From Gonatopus flavifemur (Eukaryota; Arthropoda; Insecta; Hymenoptera; Dryinidae): a stretch of 64,000 bases of DNA. Positions within the stretch are counted from its first letter, which is position 1. Every line of letters begins with the position of its first letter. Below, in pieces: positions 39,501 to 54,500 of this stretch. The stretch spans positions 79,042,001-79,106,000 of the forward strand of contig JAFFJZ010000001.1 in the NCBI GenBank assembly GCA_018340375.1, read 5' to 3'. A program made the translations under genes and the position numbers. The notes under the pieces were generated by a model, which did no database searches, was not told the DNA's origin, and saw nothing but the letters and a program-made list of their open reading frames with translations.

Positions 39501-42500
39501 TCGATTAAGCTTGTTTTGTTGAGCAATTTCAGCATATTTTATATACATGAATATATTGAACATTTCATGACTATTCATATTCAGTTTTACATTATTAATC
39601 TGAAGGTTGCTCTTACAAGAAAAATCACAATTCGAAACGTCATAATTTTATGCACAGTGATATTAAAAAACAAAAATTCAAATATTCGAGGTTCGTGAAT
39701 TGCGGGAGAAGAAGATTTATGAAAAATATTTTTCAAATTTCAATTGATAAGAATTTCAAAATATGTCATATTGGAGTTCAACCGTTTTGACCCACAGTAA
39801 AAAATCTTTTAAAATATATGTAATTTGAAAATTCGATATAGTTTATATGAAATTTCTATATAGTTTTATATAAATCATACATAATTCTGAGAAATTTTTT
39901 CCACGTGGGAAGGAACATTCGAATATTTTCACATTAAATTACTCACTGATCGCTCCACGGTCCATTCCATTCTGCCTCATTACCCCACGGATTGCGTAAC
40001 CTTAAGAGAGGAATTTTGCCATACTGATTTGGCGTTTGAATTTCTACATGTCTGACTCTTGTGATACTGTAAGCATGCCCTCTGATCAATCCTTGAGGTG
40101 TTTCTGCTTCTAAAACGTTTGGATCCGGCTGAAATATGAAAAGAATGTTTCTGAACAGTTTGAATTTATATAAATTCAATAATGTAAAAAAAGTATCAAC
40201 GTGATATTTAACTCATTCCATGTTTGTAACAATAGTATCCAATATTTTAGATCAAAAAACTGTATCAGCACACAAATTATTAAAACATTTCGATGTATAC
40301 TATCGCAAATTTTTGAATTCTTCCTTGACGGCAAATGAGATTGTTTACAAACTTTGAATGTTAAGAAAGAAATTGTGAATATGGACATTTGACTATCAAG
40401 TACACTGAAAATATACAATAGAATGTTCAAAGTTTTCAATCGGTGGCTGTTTTTTTACCATTCGTCAGTAAATATCGAACTTGAGGACATTATCCACGTC
40501 AGTGGTATAATCCTTTTTCTCTTTACCATTAGGAACCATACATGATATCGAAATATTAGGTGTATGACTTTGCTTCCACCGTTTTGCAATAGATGGCTGT
40601 AGCGTTAAGTGGTAGTTGAAATAAATAGATCATAGATGTCATACAATAAGCTTAGGTATTTGTAAACATAACGCCATCGAAATATTAGTCGATTTGTGTC
40701 TGCATCATAAAGTTATTCTCGTTTAAACATGTCAGTTTACGAGCCAAATTCTCGTCATTTGCGGGAGGTTTCAATTTTCTGCTTTAATATGAAGAAATCT
40801 GCGGTTGAGGCTCATCGAATGCTCTCAAATACCTATGGTGAGGCCGCTATTAGTGAAAGAACGTGCCGAGAGTGGTTTCAACGCTTCAAGAACGGTGATT
40901 TTAACGTCGAAGACCAGCATGGCGGTGGAAGAGAGAAGGTTTTCGAAGATGCAGAATTGGAGGCATTACTTGATCAAGACTCGTGTCAAACGCAACAAGA
41001 ATTGGCAGGATCATTGGGAGTGACGCAACCAGCCATTTCAAAACGCCTGAAAGTCATGGGAATAATTCAGAAACAAGGAAATTGGGTGCCATACGAGTTG
41101 AAGCCGAGAGATGTTGAACGGCGTTTGTGTGTTTGTGAACAGCTGCTCGCAAGGCAAAGACGGAAGGGATTTCTGCATCGCATTGTGACTGGGAACGGAA
41201 AATGAGTTCATTACGATAATCCCAAGCGCAGAAAATCACGGGGATATCCCGGCCATGCTTCCACGTCGACGGCCAAACCGAATATTCACGGTTTCAAGGT
41301 TATGCTCGGTATTTGGTGGGACCAGCTCGGCGTAGTGTATTATGAGTTGTTAAAACCGACTGAAACACTCACAGCCGATCGTTACCGAACGCAATTGATG
41401 CGTTTGAGCCGAGCATTGAAAGACAAACGGCCGCAATACAACGAGAGACATGATAAAGTGATTTTACAGCATGACGATGCTCGACCCCATGTTGCGAAAG
41501 TGGTCAAGACATACTTGGAAACTTTGAAATGGGAAGTCCTACCCCACCCACCGTATTCTCCAGACGTCACTCCCTCGGACTATCACTTGTTTCGATCAAT
41601 GGCACACGGCCTAGCTGACCAGCACTTCCGGTCTTATGAAGAAGTAAAAAATTGGATCGATTCGTGGATCGCTTCAAAAGATGACCAGTTTTTTCAACGC
41701 GGGATTCGTATGCTGCCCGAAAAATGGGAGAAAGTAGTGGCCAGCGATGGACAATACTTTGAAGCTTTGAATCAAAAGTGTATAAACAGTTTTTTACAAT
41801 AAATCCTCGAATTCCGGGAAAAAACGGCGGTAGCAAACTTGTACACCTAATACATATTTTCATTCTCAACGCCGCGAGTGTAGCTTGATGAGAAATATTA
41901 TGAAATAATCAACAAGCACTCCTTACCTCGATAGAACAACCTAATAAAGAATTTCTCTCGTAAGCTTTTAAGAGAACACTGAAAAGATTTGGAGGCGTTT
42001 CATTCATCTGGTACATTTCTGTGACTCCACCGGTGAAATCTTCCATAGCTTCACAAGTAGTACCCCCTTTTAGGGCCTCGTAAGATCCATGAAGCTTTGC
42101 ATAAGCTTTCTCCATTAAAGCACTCCAAAATTCATTATTTTCCGCTGATCGTAGATACAGTAATTCACCGTGATACGTAGGTAGCCGATCATCGATTACC
42201 ACGTCTACCCACCTCCCGTACTGCCAAAATCTAAATACAAAATACGATTTACATAATGAAGATGTTCATACTCATTATTCGTAAAAGAAGAGATGTTTAT
42301 AATTTGAAATATTCATAGAATCATTCAATTTTGTGGACAAACAGAACTATCAGATGAAGATAGATCATTTATCATATCTTCACGCAGAGCTCTCCATAAT
42401 GAGAGAAAGTGTTGATCACTGTTACTCAGAAAAAAACAATACAAAAGGATCTAACTTTTTTTTGGTAAATTTGAATATTGTTCTCAGTTGACATGACTAT

Positions 42501-45500
42501 TTTTTAGTCACTACAATTATTTTTCTGACAGTCATAACTGTAGAAATGTAGTAGGGTCTCTTTGGTAGAATTAACCAATTTTATTCCTCTCAAGGAAAAA
42601 ACAAGATAAGGAAAATTTTAGTACTTAAATTACAGTCAAATGAAATGAGCTGAAAGGTACATGACGTGTAAATGTCCTTCCAAAATACAAAGGTTGAAAG
42701 GGGAAAAACACTATGTGGAGAATTATTTCAACTAGTTAAACGAGAATTACATCAATTAGTTGAAATAGATACTCTACCAAGATCATTGTAGCATGTGTCT
42801 TCTTGGGTTTCAATGACTTGTTCATCAAGTTTTACTTGCAACATATTTGTGAAGAAGTTTCAAGAAAAATATTATTCATCTCATTCACATTCTGATACGA
42901 AAAATATAAGGGCATGATGAAGTAGAATGATTTTAAATGAGAATAATTGTGAACGGACAATTTGAAATACTGATCTAGCAATTTTCTCAACAAATCGTCA
43001 AATCAATCCCAGAGATATGTGTCTTTCATTGAAAAATCTAATATCATGCATAATCATTGTAGAGAACAACAATGGAAGCCAGTAATGCTGTCAATGTGTA
43101 GATACATACATTAATCTCAGGTTATTAAAAATTGAATTTAATCATTCTCCAGAGCAATCAAACACATGTAGATTGATTTATGCTCTTCAAGATTGACTTG
43201 TTTTTAAACTGAATGCCCATATTCTTATAACTATTTTTAGAACTGTTATTTCTATATTTATAAAATTTATATACGGAGCAAAGATGTCATTCTATTACCT
43301 GAAGTGAAAAATTCCCGCATAATTTTCTTCGAAACTTTGATCCTCAGGTACTACTTGAAAGAAGAGATGTGGATGCATAGTAAGGTTGGCTATAGCCGCA
43401 AGAAGCCAACAATCGCCGAGTTCTCCTTGTTGGATGTCGAATCTTGAAAACCCTTCGACGAATAGTTGGGGATTGTCTGCTATTTCCTACGAATTCAGAT
43501 AGATACATTAAATCAAAAGTATATTTTGCCTGACTCCAACAGTACCATCACCGATTGGGTATGTTGCCTTCAGCTAGAATTCATACACTGAGAAAAAGGA
43601 TTAGTGAACCGAACGGAAACGTAATTGACTCAACTACGCCAGGAGGTTAAATACGTTCAACCGACTCTGGAGGTTGCATTGAATCATTCCCCAGGTTGAG
43701 TCAACTACGTGAATGATTGGGACAATGAAAAATAGTTTCCGTCCACAGTTAAAAGTGAAACTTAAAGTCATCCCGAATATCCGCTTAAAAATGCAGCCAA
43801 AAGTAGCGCCTATTCCAACTGAAAGTAAGCAATGGAAAAGACTGAATTTCAGTAATTCCATCTGACTTTGGAATTAAGATAGAGTTCCATCTTGATTTCC
43901 AAAGTAAGATGGAATTGACTGAAATTCAGTTTTTTTCATTGCTTACTTTCAGTTGGAATAGGCGCTACTTTTGGCTGCATTTTTGAGCTGATATTCGGGA
44001 TCACTTTAAGTTTTACTTTTTACTGTGTCAAGTATCCATGAACATTCGACACAAAATAACAAAGCAATGATTGCCTACGAGGTTGACTCAACTACGTGAG
44101 ATTTTGAATGAAACTTCTTCTGTGATTTGTTGACGTTGATATACATTGGTTCATAAAATCAAGTGATATGTTTGAGACAATGAAAGGTGGCGTAGTTGAG
44201 TTTACAATTTCCAAGTCATTTCAACTAAAAATTCGTTGATTTCTCCATAAATTCTTCAACTACGCGTGGTGGTTAATTGCCCTTTTTTTTCAGTGTATAG
44301 GTAGAGAATCGGTGGAGGAACGTTGTTTTGATGACGAAGTAACGTGGAGGCAACGGAAAAATATTTGGCCTTGATATTCATGTGGACATTTCTCCGTTGT
44401 CTTCACGTCATTTCATCGAACCATCGATTCTCCACCTAACTTCTACGTGGAAGCAACGTTCTCCATCGGAGGTGGTGCTGTACGGGAAATTGAATGAAAG
44501 GACATTATTACTTCTGTAGAAATTTATATTCTTTACATGATAGCAATTCAACCTTGCTGTAATGTTGTCAGGCAAACTTGTGACATCATTGGTGGAAGGT
44601 ATAAGCTCAGAAAACCCACATAGTAGAGTTGTAGCAGCCTTACCTTGACAAGGTTGTCAATAACAAGTCAGACAAGTTCATGACAAGCTCACATGTTTCC
44701 TGGGTAGTTTTCAATAAATTATTTGAACTTGAATTAGAAAATGAATACTAAAATATGTTGAATAATATGAAATGGTCAAGATGATTTTATAAATTAAGGA
44801 AGAATATTTGATATTGAGCCTTTATTGTAAAAATGAAAACTTCATATTTGAGAATTGTAAAAAGTTCTTCGAGTAGTCAATTCAATTTTGAATGCAAAAG
44901 CTTAATCGCAAGGATTTTTTAAATCTTGATGCTCTGAATGTTCAGAGAATATATGAGGATTTCATCAGAAATTTCAATCCAAGGTGGTGGCAGCGAGAAT
45001 TTTCCTCTCATTTTTACTAGTCATTCTGCTCAATATAAATACATGATGAATGAATTCCGTCAGAAATTTCAGGTAGTCCCCACCCTTCTTCAACTTTGTC
45101 AAAAAACAAGATAGATATTCAGAATGAGAAGAATAATAAACAAACATAACGTAAACATAAACGTGACATTTTACATATTCCCGATGTCCCTGGACGAAGT
45201 CTAATTTTTAATCCCTTTACTAAGATCAATTGGTAGATTCAGATATTGAAATGAATTCTCGATAGCGAATGAAAATTGAATTCGAACTAACCATAGGACG
45301 CCTCCATTCTATATATTTATCAGGTCTTCTGGAATAAAATAAAGAAGAGTCGTCGGCTGGAAATTCGGGATCTTCGAAAAGTCTTCCGTACTCCAAACAT
45401 TCTCTTCTCAATGCGTTGAAATCTTGCACTTCTCCACGAGATCTGATACCAGATCCTTTCTCTCCAAGCTGTAAAATAAATCATAACTATTATTATCCTG

Positions 45501-48500
45501 ACTCCATGCAAGATGCTACTATATTCCACGAGAATAATATCCAATATATACCATACACATATATATAACTATATTATTGAAAATTATAATAGGAATTTGG
45601 TTTACAATAACACGTAAATGTCAATGTCGTACGTTATAATATGGCTTTCCAATGAAACGTTCCGCAGTTAGGATTGGAAGACGTCGACAATATGATTTAA
45701 AAATTGGTCTTCGGTACGTCTTGTGATTCAAGGTAAAGTGGAAGAACTGAACCATAATTTCCCAATGCAATTCTAAGCCAGTTAACTTGAGGACTGCTAG
45801 GAAGCCAAACTCATTTCGAATGAAAAGATGTTGGAAAATCAAATGGTACTCTTTGAAACTTCTTGTCAATTCGATAGAATAGATTTCTAAACTACTTTAG
45901 CTTCAGCTTGATGCAATTTAAAAATCTGATAAAGCATACTGTGAGACAGAACCAACTCAGACACAATACAATATTATAGTTACAATCAAAATGATGATCA
46001 CTGCTATGAAATATGACTGAATAGTGAATGAATAGGGATGAATATTTGAATAATTCCAATCCAAGGAATTTATGGCTTAGTTATTTCCTGATTCCAGCTC
46101 CCCTAGCTTACCTCAGATTTTTCAAAAGTCAATCTGAATTACCTGGTTAATTTGTGACATGAGATTGGTGGGATCGAGTATCAAAGTAGCGACACTCATT
46201 GCGTATAATCGATATAATTCTAATTTATATAACTAATTCCATTTTGTTTCAATTTCATTGATGAATTTTCAGTCACCACTGTACAGCGTATTATTCAATT
46301 TTGATCCAAGTTTAGTGCGAATAAGAGTACTATGGTGACCATTTCAAGTCACGGAACAAAACATACTACTGTTAGAACTATGTTGAGATATCAACTATCA
46401 TTTGTGGAAATTTTATCACGCGAATATGTGTACACCGGACGACATTTAACCACAACATGAATTAAAATGGTATACTGTTTAGGGCATTTGATAATATTAA
46501 TTCAAATGCGTTTCTAACGGGCTTGAGAGTAAAGACATAAACATATCCCTGGGGCTCCATATTTTTCATTTTAATTAGTGACAGTTCAACAGCGAGAATT
46601 ACGTAATCTATTGACATCCCTTGGGGATACGTATATCGAAATTCTAATTTTATTCTCTCTTCGGTGTGTTTCAAATTACAAAAATGACATTATTGTTTCG
46701 TCAATAACAATTGGATTAAGAAAATGACTCCATTATTACAAGGTTTGATCGAAGAGGAGGGAAAGTAATAGCACCGTTATATTATGTTTAACTTTTCTGA
46801 AGCAAGGAAATATTCAATTCATTTTTCCTTCTCACGTATTCGAATCAATGTGAATCAAATACGAAAAAATTCACCGGAGGTTATTTTCGTGTGATTAATT
46901 CACGTGTCGAATGAAATGTATTAAATTCTTTCCAAAATCATCCATGCGATTGAAATATAATTCAATGGTTAGACTACGTAGTAAAGATTAGAAAAATAGT
47001 GACTCATTCTTATCTCGAGTGGTACCGACAATGCATTCAAACATTTTAAATGAATCAGATGATGTGCGATCAAAACATATGGAGCACGTGTTATCGCAGT
47101 TACTTAATAAATTTAATCATCCTTACGTAATATACGTGATGTACAATGTTACAAGTGCACTGAGAGAAGAGTTGGTTGGTATTTAATAAATGGCCCCGGA
47201 CCCTCCAGACGAACGGACTAAACCTTGTGATTTGACATTTTTCTAATCAAGCGATAAATGAAAATCATTGAATATACAATGATAAAGCAAATTACCAAAA
47301 TCTAACTTTGAATATCAAATTTAAACCGTAAATTATTATTGCATTCCGGTATTTATAAAACTCAATTTGTAAAACAGACCACAACTGATCACTGATGTTT
47401 CAAAGTAATCATAATTAACTTATTTCAGACTTCGAGATCTTTTACTAACTTCGGCGAAAACTGTCCTATAACCAGACGGTGTAGAATTGGAAACAATTTC
47501 AGTCCTTATAGGTTTGTTGAATTTTTTTCACAGCCATTCAGTGAATTTCTACGTTTAATCAGATTTTGTTACTTTAAACTGCATAACTAGCTATTATTTT
47601 TATTTTTATTTTCATAATAGGATCATCAAGAATTCCCTTTATTTTCTTGTTGTTATTTACTTTTTGTACACTGGGCTCGTCCCGTCTTTTTCAATGAATA
47701 AGTAAATCAATAAATAAATAATATACGTAATTTATGTGTCAATAGACGTTAAATTTTACGTAGCATACAAGATGGTCGGATTCTGTCATCCTAGTACGAA
47801 CCCCAATTGAGAATAAAAGCGAAATACATAACTGAAATATACAATTTCACTAATTTGATATATGATGTGAACATATATGGGTAAATGAATGGATAGAAAG
47901 CATATAATTATTTTCCAAATCATTCTGAATTCAAAGAACACATAAGTGTCACTAATGGTGTTTGGGATAATCAATCTTTAAATCAGTGGATACATGGATG
48001 TTTAATGTTATAGTAGCAGTAATTGACTTTATTGCTTTGTAGCAGCACATAAAACTTTACACTTATTACTAATTTTGACGGTACAAGATTTTATCAGTTC
48101 AAAGGTTTTGTCTTCTCCATATGTTCATCTCGCTTGATAGTATGTTGTTTGTTAGAGTCTCTTCCGGAAATTGAATCATCAATGGATTTTCTAAAGAGCC
48201 CAAAATTAGCTAGGGGGAATAAAAGTACGGTCTTCAACTTCACTAAAACCGAGAACTTCCAAAGCTATTAGCTCGCCCCAAATTCGAATTTTTTGATTTC
48301 GCACATAGAATCTGGATGAAAATTTCATATAGTTGAAATATAATTTTTATGAAATCACATACTTTCATTTATCACGTATAAAAAAAACGGGCCACGTATA
48401 TCATTACGTCAACATTCTCCGTATGCATCTGATCGGTTCGATATCAGATGATGATTTTTTTGCGTAGATCGATTTGTAAAATAAATTAATTGATTATAGT

Positions 48501-51500
48501 TTTTTGTTTCTTCTTCTTCTTCTGTTTTTCTTTAAATATACAACGAACTAGTCTGGTTTAATTTTTTGCTGTTTTTTTTCTCAAAAAATCCTCACGTAAA
48601 GCAAGTAGCGAACATTTTTCAAAGCGTTCATCATCATCGTTGCTATCAATGCCATTCATGTTCACCAGTTACATTAAAGCATCATTATAATGATTATGAT
48701 TGCTAGCTTTAGTCGTCATCAAATGCCTCGGCTATGAATTGTGAGCGTGAATCGTGTATCGAATGATTCAAAAGAATGGAACAATAAAATATGAGAATGT
48801 AAGTGAGACTCTTTTCTACGGTTCATAGATGAATTTTATAGTTTTCAGGCACAAGAATAGGTGAAGTGATTAGACGAAAAAAACGGCAAGGATCTGTGAA
48901 TGACTTTTCCCTTGTCTTTCTCGTCCATTTTCGATCTTAAGAAACGTCCAACCATCATCGCAGTTAGTTTTCAAATTTTTTGAATGGCAATCCACAATCC
49001 AACTCTTGAATCAATTGACTGTATAGAAGTAGAAATTCACTTTTCAGTTGAATTGATCAATTCAGTTGTATTGAATTTCAAATAATGACATCAGATTTCA
49101 ACAAATGTGTGATCAGATTGCACAAAGATTTACATGATTCATGATCATAGGAAAAGTGAGAGAATAAAAAGAAAACCATTTGTTAGTCCTTGGTTCTTCC
49201 TTTCAACCGTGACAGAAGGAAATTGGATATCGATTTACTGGTACTAGTATTATATATTCATTTGTGCTTGATTCCAAAAATTATTCTTTGAACACTAATC
49301 AGGATGTTTTTTTATCTAATTTCATTTCTATCACTCAGACAGTTCAATGTAAAATATTGTTTCAACTTCGTTTTCATTGTGAGATATTTCTATAGTCATA
49401 ACAATGATAACATCCTCACTATAATAATATTTTTGATGCAATAGTTATTAGACAATTGAAATATATTCCATAGTTAACGTTGATAAGAAATTGTCATAGT
49501 GCTGAAACATGAATGTCAATTAATCATTGTCAAAATCAGCAAACAAAATAAATGCCCGTTCATAGTATATATAAATCGATTATGGATGTTCATAGTACAT
49601 ATACAACGTTTTGTTGCTACTTGGGTTTGTCCTGTTTTACACGAATTACATTTCATTCCATAAATCTATATTTATTGATTCAACAATGTCATAAAAATTA
49701 AAATCTGTAAAAGACTGGGAACATTAAGATGAATAGATGATGGATGAACCATTCGTGAGATGATTTTCCAATTTTACTTGACACTTCAGAGGAAATTCGA
49801 AGTTGGGATAACATGTGGTAATACCATATGCATGTAAATAGAAATGATGTTAGCCCCAGAGAAATCTTTCCTTGCGAATTTGTTTTGAATCTAATCTCAA
49901 TAACTGCTTCTTCGAATCCGTAGAATTTTATATCCAGTACAAATACGCACATCGATTAAAATAGAATCTAATATATATCGCAAAAATTTCAGCATGTACT
50001 ATTTAAAATACATAGTGAAATCTTTAATATTACCTGAAGAAAAAATAGATTGATTACTATGTTAGCTATAAGAATTGATGAGTTTTTATAGCATATATTA
50101 ATAATACAAAATCTAAGAATCCAATGTTGCTGAATCGTTTATTGAAACGAATTGAATTAATAGAATAACGGAATATTCAACTGTTAGAAACCCAAGATCT
50201 TGTAGTATATTCTTGAAGCCATGTTTTCAGTTCCAAAGAGTAAATTCGAAAAGACAAATCACGATGTATATCAAATTTCGTGAGTTTTTCAAACTAAAGG
50301 AACATAGAGTGCACCAGTTTCATACCACTTTGATATTGAAGAGCGAAGGCAACACTCTTTTGACATCGACTGCAGTTTTGACGAATACATCTGCGAGCGA
50401 GGAATCGTTTTGATAATTTTCTCCACCGTAGTAAGCCATTGTTGATTTAATATTTCTTCTCCCCGTTCTCTTTTCGTTCAACTAATCGATTGCCGCACCT
50501 CTTTTCAATAACCGTGAAAATAATTTGATGAAAAGTACACAAATATCAAAACTTCACCATTATTTCCTCAGTACGAAACTACAGGGTTTCACGACATAGA
50601 AGATCACTGTACAGGAAAGGTGGATACTTTCGGTTGATATTCCATGCGTAAATTTAAATCGTCAACGCTACGACGGAATTCTATTTTCCTCGAGGAGAGT
50701 CAAAAGAGCTTGGCTCGCTAACTCAGTTGCTCTCATCCAACAATCATGTTTCGTCACGAAGACTCGAGATAAATATGCTGCAACACAATGTACACACCCG
50801 ATAATTCTTCGATTATTATTTAAGCAGCGTACGCACTAAACATCGAGAGTTGAATGTCAAGTGAAATCATTCTTTCGAACAAAACTGGGGAAATTAACCG
50901 GCAACGTGAGTGCAAAACTTCAACACTTCAACTTTAACCAGGTGGTCAGTTGTTTCGGTAACAGTCGGATGTTGTCGGACCTAGTCGGCAATGTCAATGA
51001 AAACAAACGCTATGGCTACGTTAAGGTCTGGCTACACAAAGTCTGTAAACATGAACGTAAGAGCGAAACGTTGCGTACTTGGGCGACAAAACGTCATGCG
51101 CCGCCTTCCTTTCTCCCATTCGTGTCTACGGAACTTACGTAGACAAGTCTTTAAGGTGTGTCCACAGAAATTCTGTAGTTGTGAACAGAGTTGGCACGTA
51201 ATATACTTCAAAGTATTTCATATAGTTTATGAACCCATCAAAAAAATCTAGATGAGACCCATAGGAACCTACATGGAAATCCCCAGGGTACCCTGTCATT
51301 TTCGTGTAGGTTCCCATAGATTCCTAGGCAATCCCATGTGGGAGTCAAGACAATTCTTGACGGGGCAACAAAGCTATGAAAATCTAGAGGAAGAATCAGA
51401 AATGAGATTTCCATTGTTGGCTGTTTTTTGTTAGATACCTCATTTTTTATCCAATTTTTTGAAGAATCCTCACCATAAAAGAAAATGAGAAGGGCAAAAT

Positions 51501-54500
51501 GTGATATGACGTTTCTCATTCTAATCAATGCGAAACACAAGAGTGAATGAAAATTGCGGGCATATCCAGCCTGTACAAATGAGCAATTGGAATTCATAAA
51601 GATTTCTTAAAAATTCCTTGAATAATGCCCATTATGAATTCGATGGATTCCAAATGGAAACGTTTCTTTTCGAACATTGAATTCTTCATCAAGAGTTCAT
51701 TCTGAGTTCAAGATATTTATATGCTATATGGGATTGCATATGCGAATATCCTACTTAAATGAAAGAATTCCCAAAATTATATATCGTATACATAGAATTT
51801 TATTTAAATTGTATAGGAAAATATTTGTACTTGGATATAAATCTTCCCTGGATGCATTTTACACACGTTGATCGATATGGATGGGAATTCAATATTTTTG
51901 AGGTATTGGGATTACTTTTGTCAATCAATGAAGTAGTAATAACCCATGTGGAAAATTGTTCAAAATTCAATATAATTTGTATATAATTCAATATATTTTA
52001 TATGAAAATTCTATATAATTATATAAAAATTATATATAATTTTGAGGATTTTTCCACGCGGGAAGTATTTCATTCATATATGATTTGTGATGAGTGATCG
52101 ATAGTACTATTGATAGTTTCATATAGAAAACTTGTCAAATTTATATTGAAACTTTATAAAACCTCGGTCGAAATTTTATAAAATTCAATATAAACCTGAA
52201 AAATGTTTTTTAACAAACTATCGATAGTACTATTCTATTCTAGTTCCTATTATTTGAAAAATGTGATTAATAAAACATTCCATCGTAAGCATTCCAATGA
52301 TTAGCATGGTATAAAACTCACTCACTTCTACTTTTCCCGCGGTTTGTCGTACAAACTCCGGTTCATTGATGATTTCTGGTCTCCACCCATACATGTTCCT
52401 TATTGGAACAAACCACGTTTTCACTTTTCACGCGCGTATATTCGTTTCTCCTGTATATTCTTCTCGGTTGATCTCGAATTCTCTCCTTATTTGGTAATCG
52501 TGTTCAAATACTCGAATGCTGAATTTCACATAATTCATTCACACTGCACATTACAACACATTTTATGAACTTTTGATCACAAATCTACTCATAGGTATTG
52601 ATTTTCTTCTTTTTCGGTAACTATTCAAATCGGCCTATGAAAATTGAATAAACATCAAGATCTTGTGGTAAATTTTGATTTTGAAATTGATTGTTTATGT
52701 TTTGAAGATAAATTCTGAATCATCTGTCTGAGAGTAACAACTCAATGATAGATATCTCTCAATATAATTCCCATTCCTGGGACATTTATCAGGAAATATG
52801 GAAAATGAAGGTTCGTGGTGAGTCAACAAGAACTCAGTTTATTTGAGTTGAATGTTTACGGCATACAATGTTACATAAATTTCAATTATCTCTGATCTAT
52901 CTGGTTTTCTTCTTTTCCTAGAAAAGGAAAAAATAAAATAGTGTGTTACGTACAGATTTTACATCTATTGAGAATGCTTCGAAAATTATCTTTTTGAAGG
53001 TCGAAACGTTTGTCGAAATTGATTTGCAATCAAATATAAAAATACTATCGAGTACATGCTTTCGTTTTTTCTGGATAATGTTCAAAGGGGTACTTGCGCC
53101 CTGGTACAAGCCGAATCTTCTATTCTGAACTATTCCAAAGTGCTTGGATAAAATCAAAATATCACTCTGTACAGCAATTCCTCACCTGTACAGAGTGATA
53201 TTTTGATTTTACCCTCAATTTATTATCAAAAAGTTGAATCTTCTGGGCTACGAACTATGTTCAAACACGTTTCAGTACAAATGACGTTACCGAAGACGTC
53301 TCAAACCCTAATTTTTTTTTTTTTTTTAATAAAAATAACATCCCATGTGGAAATTTAAACCATGCCAGTACTGATCCAGATTCTTCAAGTCAGGGCCAGT
53401 AATGGCCCGGTTTAAATTTCCACATGGGATGTGGTTTGAAGGAACGATCGTAACAACCCAAGCGGAAAAATGTTCAAAATTGTATAGAATTATATGTAAA
53501 TTATATATAATCTATATTGAATTAATTCGAATTATACACGGTTTTGTCAAATCTTCCACTGTAGGAATTATTACTTTTACGGACGTCGAATTTTGAACTG
53601 ACTATATGCTAATGGATATCAGATGATTACATAAACACACCAAATACAATTTCACATGAAGTATTCGAATGCTTTTGCAGATACAAAGAGTTGGGATTAT
53701 TCAGTATTTTCAAAGTATATAACACATATATTAACTCTAATATAGGACTCCAAATATTCTCTGATATCTAATAGTATGAAGAGAAAAACTCAACGGTTTG
53801 GTCTGTATAGATGATAATATGTACTTTTTAACATGATGTACCAAACGATTGACACATACTGCCTATCTTGAATGATCATCAACACTGCTTAATTTCACAT
53901 GATCGCCTCACTTGTTCTGCGTTCAACATTAACAACAATTGATCCAACGAGACTAATGGGATCTCTAGAATTTTATTGGAGGGGTCCACGTCACGCGACA
54001 CCTTATCACGAACATGGATGACGAGTCACTGTTACCTATGAACATAATGTCCATGCACGTGTACGGACGAAAGGAAAATTGTACTGGATTGGTAACGAGA
54101 TTCAACCGCGTGCTGCGTTACTTTTATTTTGTTTTAATGCGGAAAATAGTTGCGTCGTCATTGACACAAACTCTACACTGTAGGAGAATATTTTTTCAAT
54201 GAATGATTCTCGTTGGTTTTACCAAATGATTGGTGAAAATCGTATAATCGTTATGAATCATTCAATTTTTATAGATCTGTTGATGAAACAGAGTATTTGA
54301 ATTGAATTTGTTTTCAATATATTCAGATTTGATCTTATGTAATCTTTACAAGGTAAATAACATAGTTTTTCCGAGATAATGTTTTGAGAATGAATTGAGC
54401 AAAGTCATTGTAGCTTTGTATGCTGTAAAGAATGTATACTGAATACCCTAATGAAAATGAATCTTATATGCCTCATATCTGATTCATATATGATTCATGT

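Larger units (their letters stand above)
45469..52325. other. Calpain intron 1 (proximal), mostly featureless
   Basis: AT-rich intron DNA between the proximal first exon and exon 2. It contains a (TTC)n run near 48,508-48,523, a solitary CACTGAGAGAAG end at about 47,159, two exon-like segments of unknown meaning (46.5 and 50.85 kb) and a partial inverted repeat around 51,255-51,325. Confidence 0.5.

Noticed and set aside
45621..45869. 82-codon minus-strand frame next to calpain exon 2
   Set aside because: Looks faintly protein-like but has no usable splice sites and no recognised family.
49698..49952. 84-codon minus-strand frame in the calpain intron
   Set aside because: No splice context, no recognised domain; consistent with chance in this amount of intron.
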